Source: Marinobacter daepoensis DSM 16072 (GTDB taxonomy: Bacteria; Pseudomonadota; Gammaproteobacteria; Pseudomonadales; Oleiphilaceae). Taken from it: 64,000 bases of DNA. The notes beneath the pieces are model-generated. The model was not told where the DNA came from and searched no databases. It was given only the letters and a program-made list of their open reading frames with translations. Made by a program: the position numbers and the translations under genes. The stretch's first letter is position 1, and every line of letters starts with the position of its first letter. Below, in pieces: positions 24,987 through 31,182 of the stretch. The DNA lies in assembly GCF_000421165.1 (NCBI RefSeq), contig NZ_ATWI01000008.1:62001-126000 (forward strand), in the 5' to 3' direction.

Positions 24987-27179
24987 TCAGAACTCGACGG
25001 TGGCCGAGAGCCAGAGCCGGCGCCCCTGTTCTACGGTGCCGCCCTGAGCCATGCCGCGGTTGACGTAGATGTAGTCAGATACCCAGTCGGTTTCCACGTT
25101 ACCGCCGTCGACGTAGCTGTACTCTTCGCCCGACAGGAAGTCCTTGTCGAGGAGGTTGAAAACAGTTGCGGTCAGCGTCACGGTCTCCGAGGCGCGGTAG
25201 CTTGCCCCCAGGTGGAACAGGGCGTAAGCGTCCAGATCACCTACGGCGTCGTCGATGGCACGCTCTTCGTTGGAATAGTTCTCCCGCTTCTTGGTGTAGC
25301 GCGTGCGCTCACCTCGGTATTCTCCAGCCAGCCACAGCCCCAGTTGTGAGCTCGCTTGCCAGGCCAGACGCGCGTTCACCACGTGCTCTGGCGTGTTGGT
25401 CAGCTTGGCGCCGCGGTTGTCACCGCTCTTCTGCTCGCTGTCGGTGTAGGTGTAATTACCCCGTATGCTCCAATCCGGTGCAAATTGCCAGCTGGATGCC
25501 AGCTCCAGGCCACGGGTCTCGGCCTTTCCGATGTTTGCCAGCTGCTCATAGGTGCCATCTGGAATCCTGGTGTCCCCACTGATAATGACATCGTTGCCGT
25601 CGTCGATCTTGTCTTTGAAGCGGGTATAGAACACCGTGGCGTTGGCTTTGAATCCCTGTCGGTTGTCGTAGTAGGCACCAACTTCGTAGTTGGTGCTCTT
25701 CTCCGGCTCCAGTCCCGGGGTGCCGATGGTGATGTCTTCGCCCTGACCGGTTACGCCGTTGATCCCATCGTGCAGGTCGCTGATTTCCGGCGTTTTATAG
25801 CCCTGGCTGACGCCGCCTTTGAAAGTCCACGACGGGCTGCTGTTCCATACCAGATAGGCTCTTGGTGTGAAGTGGCCAGAGAACGCCTCGTGATCTTCGT
25901 ACCGGCCGCCAAGGGTCAGGGCCAGATCATCTCGAAGATACCACTCGTCCTCGGCAAAGACCGCCCAGGAACTTTGTTCAAAGGTGGTATCGGCAATCCC
26001 GTCAGTCAATTCGGTGTCCCGGTACTGGGCACCCACCGTAGCGATGTGGTGCTCACCAATGGGTGCCACCAGGCGAGTGTCCAGAATCGTATCCTTGGAT
26101 TCCAGTTCACGGTCTTCTCCGCCAACCAGGCTCTGGTAGGGGGCATCGTAAGGCTGGCCAAAAGTGCCCGGAAGCGTCCTTCCTTCGGTTTCCGTCACGT
26201 TATGGGTCAGGTCGCTGGACCAGGTGCCAATCCCGAGCTTGCTGGCGTGCCCGATCGCGATCTGATCACGATGAAATCTCAATTCATCAGAGTAGCCGTC
26301 GGCCTGATTGTTGTTTTCGGGCTCGCAGCGGCGGTTCCGGCCGTCGCGGGTTCCCAGTTGGCATTCGTCGTTGTTGTAGACCTGCCGCCCGGTTTCCGCA
26401 TCCAGATAGAGTTCGTGTCCCTGGCTGGGTACATAGGTCAGCCGGGCACCAATGTGACTGTTGCGGCCATCAACCGGGGCTACCCCTCGTTTCGGCGCTT
26501 CGCTGCCGTCATCGAAGGTAATGTCTGAGGCTTCGCGGTCCAGTACGCTGCCGCGAACGGCGAGCCCCAGAGTATCTTTGATCAGGGGGCCGCTGGTGTA
26601 AAAGCTGGCCTTGCCAGAGTCGCCGTACTCTCGTTGCTCCTGGAAGGTGTGTTCGAGAGTGACGGAGCCGATCCATTCCTCGGACACTTTCTTGGTGATG
26701 ATGTTGACCACACCGCCAATGGCATCAGAACCGTACAGGGTCGACATGGGGCCGCGGATGACTTCAATGCGTTCAATGGCCGATACCGGGGGCATGAAAC
26801 TGGTGGATGTGTCGCCAAAGCCATTTGGCGTTACGCCACTGGGAGCATTCTGACGCCGGCCGTCGATCAGGATCAGGGTGTATTCGCTGGGGAGGCCCCG
26901 GATGCTGATGTTGAGGCCGCCGGTCTTCCCGGTGCTCTGGCGGACATCCACGCCTTCCACGGTCTCAAGGGCTTCTGCGATGTTGGCGTACTGGTTCTGC
27001 TGCAACGCCTGCTGACTGATCACGCTGATGCTGGCTGGTGCCTCGGTCAGTTTCTGTTCAGAGCCTGAGGCTGAAACCACAATTTCATCCAGCTCAACAG
27101 GCTGAGCCATGGCCTGCATCGAGGTTCCTGAAGACAGCAGGGTGACTGCAGCCGCTAGCATCTTTTTCTGAAGCGCCAT
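24987..27179 (-). CDS. TonB-dependent outer-membrane receptor, catecholate siderophore type (CirA/IrgA/FepA-like)
   Basis: A 730-residue outer-membrane receptor. After a signal peptide ending MQAMAQ comes the TonB box region ELDEIVVSASG. The plug domain follows (RGLPSEYTLILIDGRRQN; RIEVIRGPMSTLYGSDAIGG with VVNIITKK), then a 22-strand barrel ending in the aromatic-terminated strand WLSATVEF. These plug phrases are those of CirA/IrgA/FepA-type catecholate receptors. ATG 27179 is chosen because CAGGAG lies 6 bp upstream; an in-frame ATG eight codons earlier lacks it. A Fur-box-like site is about 40 bp upstream. It probably supplies the neighbouring FecBCDE-like importer. Confidence 0.93.
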   Translation of the reverse strand: MALQKKMLAAAVTLLSSGTSMQAMAQPVELDEIVVSASGSEQKLTEAPASISVISQQALQQNQYANIAEALETVEGVDVRQSTGKTGGLNISIRGLPSEYTLILIDGRRQNAPSGVTPNGFGDTSTSFMPPVSAIERIEVIRGPMSTLYGSDAIGGVVNIITKKVSEEWIGSVTLEHTFQEQREYGDSGKASFYTSGPLIKDTLGLAVRGSVLDREASDITFDDGSEAPKRGVAPVDGRNSHIGARLTYVPSQGHELYLDAETGRQVYNNDECQLGTRDGRNRRCEPENNNQADGYSDELRFHRDQIAIGHASKLGIGTWSSDLTHNVTETEGRTLPGTFGQPYDAPYQSLVGGEDRELESKDTILDTRLVAPIGEHHIATVGAQYRDTELTDGIADTTFEQSSWAVFAEDEWYLRDDLALTLGGRYEDHEAFSGHFTPRAYLVWNSSPSWTFKGGVSQGYKTPEISDLHDGINGVTGQGEDITIGTPGLEPEKSTNYEVGAYYDNRQGFKANATVFYTRFKDKIDDGNDVIISGDTRIPDGTYEQLANIGKAETRGLELASSWQFAPDWSIRGNYTYTDSEQKSGDNRGAKLTNTPEHVVNARLAWQASSQLGLWLAGEYRGERTRYTKKRENYSNEERAIDDAVGDLDAYALFHLGASYRASETVTLTATVFNLLDKDFLSGEEYSYVDGGNVETDWVSDYIYVNRGMAQGGTVEQGRRLWLSATVEF

Positions 27180-27215
27180 GAACAACTCCTGTTTAATTGG
27201 CAATTTTTAACTTCC

Positions 27216-27234
27216 GCAAATGATAATTGTTCTT
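27216..27234. promoter_or_regulatory. candidate Fur box of the TonB receptor gene
   Basis: GCAAATGATAATTGTTCTT matches 13 of 19 positions of the Fur consensus with an intact AATGATAAT core. It lies 37-55 bp upstream of the receptor start codon on the minus strand. Confidence 0.65.
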
Positions 27235-27390
27235 GTCTTTGCCGTCAGCCGAATTAAAGGAACGATGTGTTCTGAAATATGGAACCGAAAAGAGGGAGAG
27301 AGATGTGAAAAAAATCGGGAAAGTCACCTTGTTCCATTAAATGCAACGGACTGTTTCAGTACTTTGCTATTTCCATATGTTAATTTTCCT

Positions 27391-27409
27391 GTCATCGACA
27401 ATCATTCTT
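27391..27409. promoter_or_regulatory. candidate Fur box before the receptor remnant/fatB unit
   Basis: GTCATCGACAATCATTCTT matches 12 of 19 positions of the Fur consensus, with the AATCATT half fully conserved. It lies about 50 bp before the remnant start at 27458 and would make the rightward unit iron-repressed, independently of the leftward receptor gene. Confidence 0.5.
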
Positions 27410-27457
27410 ATTTGTGTTTGGCCATAAACCTTGCGCTGGCACACCCCTGGAGTTCGT

Positions 27458-27724
27458 ATGCGTTGCAGATTTTCTTTGCTGTCGACGGCGGTTGCGCTGA
27501 TCAGTCTCAGTCCTGCCGGATTCGCTCAGCCTGCCCCGGTTGAGCTGGATGAAATGGTCGTAACCGCGGCCGGGTTTGAGCTGACGCTGGATTACCGGCT
27601 GACGGATGCGACGCGTGTGACGGCGGGGTTGTACAACCTGGCTGATAAAGAAATTACCAATGATGACTACGGCGTGGTGCTCGATGGTCGTCGCGTGAAC
27701 CTGGGCCTTGCGGTCGACTTCTGA
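27458..27724 (+). pseudogene. internally deleted TonB-dependent receptor remnant, still an open frame
   Basis: An 88-codon frame joins both ends of a siderophore receptor. Residues 1-23 form a signal peptide (ends GFAQ), and VELDEMVVTAAGFE is a TonB box and start of plug. The rest, from LTLDYRLTDATRVTAGLYNL through DKEITNDDYG, is the last barrel strands of such receptors and ends in the aromatic strand LGLAVDF. Some 600 central residues are missing, yet the frame is intact and the ribosome-binding site (GGAG 5 bp before ATG) is kept. It ends 10 bp before the binding-lipoprotein gene. It may now serve as a translated leader for that gene, or make a small periplasmic peptide carrying a TonB box. 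Confidence 0.8.
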
Positions 27725-27734
27725 GGAACTCATC

Positions 27735-28601
27735 ATGAAACCACATAATACCCTTCTGGCGGGTGCATTCGCTGGCCTGATGCTGGCGGGCTGTGCGAGT
27801 ACGCCAGACCTGACTCGGCCTACCGTGATCAGTTATGACCATGGTGCTCTGGATACCCTGCTTGAACTCGGGTTGGAAGGCAGTATTCAGGCGGTGCCGA
27901 AACAGGGGTTGCCGGATTACCTGGCTGACGTTGCAGGCCGTTGGCCAGATGCAGGAAGCCTGAAGGCACCGGACCAGTCGCTGATTTCAGATCTGAGGCC
28001 AGGCCTGGTGCTGATGACTGGTCGGCAGGGAGCCGATGCTCAGGCCGCTGCCGCCAAGGTTGCACCGGTCCGGGACATTACGCTGAGTGGCGAAACTTAT
28101 CAGGAGGCGGTCAACGCCCGTGTCATTGACCTTGCGCACTACTTTGGTCTCGAACAGGCGGCTGGTATAAAACTGAATGAGCTCTGGCAATACGTTGGCG
28201 AGCAAAAGGCAGCGCTGAGCAGCGCCGGAACGGTGACGGTGGTTACGCACAATGAGGGTCGTTTTTCGCTGCGGCAGGAAGCCCTGGTGTATGAGGTTCT
28301 TGGGCTGACGCCAGCCGTCGTGCCTGAGAGCGTGCAGCCCATTGAGCGGGGCGCCCGTACCTTCTACCCGGTCACAACCGGGATTCTCGCAGATATGGCC
28401 CCCGATACACTGCTGGTGGTGGATCGCAGCGCGGCTATTGGAGCAACACCACTGGAGCCACAGGTGTTGCAGTCTGCGTTGGCGCAGGCCGGAGCCCAGA
28501 CCCGGGTTGTGGTGCTCGATCCCGGGCTCTGGTACCTGTCAGGCGCAGGGCTGAAGAGTGTTCGTCTTCAGGTGGATGAAGTGGTCAGCTCGGTGCGTTG
28601 A
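27735..28601 (+). CDS. ferric-siderophore-binding lipoprotein, FatB/CeuE/YclQ family
   Basis: A 288-residue binding lipoprotein. The signal ends with lipobox LAGC (Cys20). The mature part matches FatB/CeuE/YclQ-type proteins, with PTVISYDHGALDTLLELGL, AVPKQGLPDYLADVAG, SLKAPDQSLISDLRPGLVLM and SGRQ-like MTGRQGADAQ. Characterised relatives bind petrobactin, anguibactin or tetradentate catecholates. ATG 27735 has GAGGA upstream and sits 10 bp after the receptor remnant. No FatCD-type permease follows, so it either works with the FecCD-like permeases at 20.9-22.9 kb or has lost its partners. Confidence 0.85.
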   Translation: MKPHNTLLAGAFAGLMLAGCASTPDLTRPTVISYDHGALDTLLELGLEGSIQAVPKQGLPDYLADVAGRWPDAGSLKAPDQSLISDLRPGLVLMTGRQGADAQAAAAKVAPVRDITLSGETYQEAVNARVIDLAHYFGLEQAAGIKLNELWQYVGEQKAALSSAGTVTVVTHNEGRFSLRQEALVYEVLGLTPAVVPESVQPIERGARTFYPVTTGILADMAPDTLLVVDRSAAIGATPLEPQVLQSALAQAGAQTRVVVLDPGLWYLSGAGLKSVRLQVDEVVSSVR

Positions 28602-28623
28602 GTTGGCCTGACGGGGTCAGGGT

Positions 28624-28656
28624 AAAGGCCTGCTGACTTGGCTGGTGGGCCTTTTT
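28624..28656 (+). terminator. rho-independent terminator after the fatB-like gene
   Basis: AAAGGCC (28624-28630) pairs with GGCCTTT (28648-28654) around a 17-nt loop, and the T run 28652-28656 follows. It would end the receptor-remnant/fatB transcript before the Nmad3 gene. Confidence 0.6.
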
Positions 28657-28687
28657 GTTGTTGCCGCTTTTATCAATAATGTGGGTC

Positions 28688-29545
28688 ATGAAGCTTATCC
28701 TCAGTAGAAAGGGGTTCGACAGCTCGGCGGGCGGTTGTCCAAACCCGGTGTTTCCGGATGGCCGGATGCTGGCGTTGCCCATTCCAGACGCCCAGTCGCC
28801 CATCCGGTATAGCCAGATTCAGCATCAGGGGCAGAGTATCGGGCCTCTGGTGTCACAGTTAACGGGTATTCCCTCGTTTTCACGGCGAGGAGCACATCTG
28901 GACCCGGATCTGATTGCGAGCGCCTACCCACGGGAGCCCGGCTGGCGTCCGGTGCTTGGCCAGCACAGCAGCGCACAGGCGCATCTGGCGAATCACGGTG
29001 TCGGGGTGGGTGATCTTTTCCTGTTCTTTGCTCTGTTCCGGCCCGCAGAAAAACAACGGGGACGCTGGCGGTTTGTGCCGGGAAGCCAGGCATTTCATGC
29101 GATCTGGGGGTGGTTGCAGGTGGCTGAGGTCTGGCCCCTTTGTAAGGCTGAGCCGAGGCCTTCCTGGGTGGCTTATCACCCGCATTGTCACGGTGACCGC
29201 TCAGCCCGGAACAGTCTGTATGTAGGGCGTGAGAGACTGGTGCTGCCTGGATTACAGGAAAGTCTGGCCGGAGCTGGTGTTGTGGAGAGGCTGGCGGCGC
29301 TGCACCGGTTAACAGCACCCGGAGCTGGGCGGGTTACTGATTGGCGGTTGCCAGCGGTTTTCTTCCCCGGGCCGGGCAAGTCCCCCTTGAGCTATCACCA
29401 TAACCCTGGCCGGTGGCAGGTGGATAATGAGGCAGCGGGGTTTTGCCGGCTCAGGAGTGCGGCGCGTGGGCAGGAATTTGTTCTCGACCTGGGGCAGTAT
29501 CCCGGGGTCTGTGAATGGTTGCTGACTCCGGGCCTTCTGTCTTAG
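28688..29545 (+). CDS. Nmad3 (nucleotide modification associated domain 3) family protein
   Basis: A 285-residue soluble protein with the N-terminal signature MKLILSRKGFDSSAGGCPNP followed by FPDGRMLALPIPD. I recognise this as the Nmad3 family, which was named from comparative genomics of DNA-base-modification systems in phages and bacteria. No reaction has been proven that I know of. The family also shows HLDPDL and the GQHSSAQAHLANHGVGVGDL segment seen here, and AYHPHCHGDRS as a possible metal- or nucleotide-binding stretch. The start has a weak ribosome-binding site. No methylase, thymidylate synthase homologue or phage gene is nearby, so here it is a lone copy of unknown role. Confidence 0.7.
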   Translation: MKLILSRKGFDSSAGGCPNPVFPDGRMLALPIPDAQSPIRYSQIQHQGQSIGPLVSQLTGIPSFSRRGAHLDPDLIASAYPREPGWRPVLGQHSSAQAHLANHGVGVGDLFLFFALFRPAEKQRGRWRFVPGSQAFHAIWGWLQVAEVWPLCKAEPRPSWVAYHPHCHGDRSARNSLYVGRERLVLPGLQESLAGAGVVERLAALHRLTAPGAGRVTDWRLPAVFFPGPGKSPLSYHHNPGRWQVDNEAAGFCRLRSAARGQEFVLDLGQYPGVCEWLLTPGLLS

Positions 29546-29843
29546 AAGGCTGTTGTTAACAGGTAAAGAGTGTAGCCTGCAAAGGCGGCCAGTAAGATGG
29601 TCGCATCCAGCCGGCTTAGTTCCCTGGCAAGCAGCAGCCAGCGCTGAGACTGCCATTTCCGGCGCGGAGGTTCCGAAGCCAACCACCACCATCCCAATCA
29701 GAAGCGGCGGCCCCTTCGACAAAACGGTCCGCACTCCAGACCAGCAGTGCGAGACCAACAAGAATAGCCAGAGAAGCGATAAGCACGTATTGGAGCTCCC
29801 GGGTGGATGTTTCCGTATTTGACGGCAATCCAGAGAGCTCCAC
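29542..29843 (-). pseudogene. remnant of a CaCA-family calcium/sodium antiporter (YrbG-like)
   Basis: The minus strand encodes disconnected pieces of a YrbG-like antiporter. First comes VLIASLAILVGLALLVWSAD with RFVEGAA, then, after a frameshift near 29705, PLLIGMVVVGFGTSAPEMAV with SALAA (the alpha-1 repeat). Then, after loss of the whole middle near 29640, comes the C-terminal helix ATILLAAFAGYTLYLLTTAF and a stop. About 250 of an expected 320 residues are gone, so no exchanger can be made. The 3' end overlaps the Nmad3 stop by 4 bp. Confidence 0.8.
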
Positions 29844-29859
29844 AATTACACATAACTAC

Positions 29860-31020
29860 TTATGAGCCGGGCGTTTGTAGCCCTCCGGTCTGGTTGTTCT
29901 CCTGCTTTTTCCGGAATTCCGTGGGGGTGCAGCCATTGATCTTTCGGAACGCAGTATTGAACGTGGACTTCGAATTGAACCCCGATTCATAGCAAATTTC
30001 GGTAACGCTCAGGTCGGTTGAGGCCAGGGCCTGGTTGGCGGCGTCTATCCGGTAGCGGTTTACCCATTCGTAAAAGTTTGCCCCGGAACACAGATTGATG
30101 GCTGCTGAGGCCTGATGAGTGGTTGTTCCGCAGGTGTCTGCGAGTTTTCGCAGGGTCAGGGCCGTGTCTCTGAAAGCACCTTGTTCCATGGCATTGCAGA
30201 GTTCACTGAAAAGTGCACGGGATAAGGAAGACTCCCCGCCGTGTTCTGCTGCGACATCCGGTTGCCCCCCGATAAACGGCTCTGCGATCGGCTCCAGATT
30301 GGCTCGCAGCAGATGCGCGGGCGGGCGGGCATGGGTAAGCAGAAGGTAGGTCAGGTAAGCCATGGTGGGGGCCAACACATAAGTCACTGAGAAGCTCTCA
30401 TCGTAGATCAGGTAGATGGTGATCCGAAGCGCCATACTGCCAGCAATGACCAGCTGGATCCTTTGCAGGTGACCGACCCATTCTTTCACGGCGACTTTAC
30501 GACTGTTTATCCCGTGTTTGTTCTGGAGCCCCCAGTAAAAGAGGCTAAGGCCACCAATGACGGCCAGATAGGGGTTTCCGAACAGGGTGACCGGCTGCCA
30601 GAGCGCTTCCGAGTTCATGCCCTGAATCATCCAGTGGACCTTGGCTTCCCCCGGTAAGCTCCAGAACGGAATCGCCAGGAGGGCAACAGCGATCATGGGG
30701 GAGGCATGAAGCCAGCGGCCACGGGTCTGGGAGAGGACGTTTTCGCCCTGGAGTGCCCGGATGTAACCATAGACACAGAATGGAATCAGTACGATCAGGG
30801 GGTCAATCAGCTTCAGGAAAAACGGAAACGGCTGAAACCAGCCACTGGCGTGGTACAAAAACTCCAGGGATTGAAGAACGACCAGACAAACCAGCGCCAG
30901 CAGATACGCCATGGGCAGTCGGTCGTGCCGGCGGTTCACAAACCAGGTCAGGCTGGCCATCAGAAGGATGATACCGATACACAGGCAGACAAGTGCTGCC
31001 GCTCCCGTCCAGTAATTCAT
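29860..31020 (-). CDS. membrane-anchored AraC-family transcriptional regulator
   Basis: A 386-residue regulator with seven or so hydrophobic helices in the first 240 residues and an AraC-type double helix-turn-helix at about 280-375. The second helix-turn-helix shows the typical SVTEICYESGFNSKSTFNTAFRK (residues about 340-362) and GCTPTEFRK. Such 7TM-AraC proteins act as one-component membrane sensors. ATG 31020 is used because GAGG lies 5 bp upstream; a GTG two codons earlier is also possible. The gene is divergent from the acylase-type lipoprotein 162 bp away, its most likely target. Confidence 0.85.
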   Translation of the reverse strand: MNYWTGAAALVCLCIGIILLMASLTWFVNRRHDRLPMAYLLALVCLVVLQSLEFLYHASGWFQPFPFFLKLIDPLIVLIPFCVYGYIRALQGENVLSQTRGRWLHASPMIAVALLAIPFWSLPGEAKVHWMIQGMNSEALWQPVTLFGNPYLAVIGGLSLFYWGLQNKHGINSRKVAVKEWVGHLQRIQLVIAGSMALRITIYLIYDESFSVTYVLAPTMAYLTYLLLTHARPPAHLLRANLEPIAEPFIGGQPDVAAEHGGESSLSRALFSELCNAMEQGAFRDTALTLRKLADTCGTTTHQASAAINLCSGANFYEWVNRYRIDAANQALASTDLSVTEICYESGFNSKSTFNTAFRKINGCTPTEFRKKQENNQTGGLQTPGS

Positions 31021-31182
31021 TGCCACCTCGCGTTCGAATGGATCGAATCGAACTTTTAAATTTTTGTTTTTGAAGGCTTATTATTGCCACGTTCGGATTT
31101 ATAAAACCAGACGACAGCGATACTTCCTTTGTATTTAAATGATGGTTCGCAAAACCACAACGACAATAAAGAGGAAGTCATC

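Noticed and set aside
25356-26528. 390-codon open frame antisense to the TonB receptor
   Set aside because: The opposite strand is a clear receptor with plug and barrel motifs; the antisense product matches nothing that I recognise and its codon pattern is that of a shadow frame.
18902-28601. A complete siderophore biosynthesis cluster
   Set aside because: Only transport and regulatory genes are present; no synthetase, NRPS or amine/acid ligase gene can be found in this stretch.
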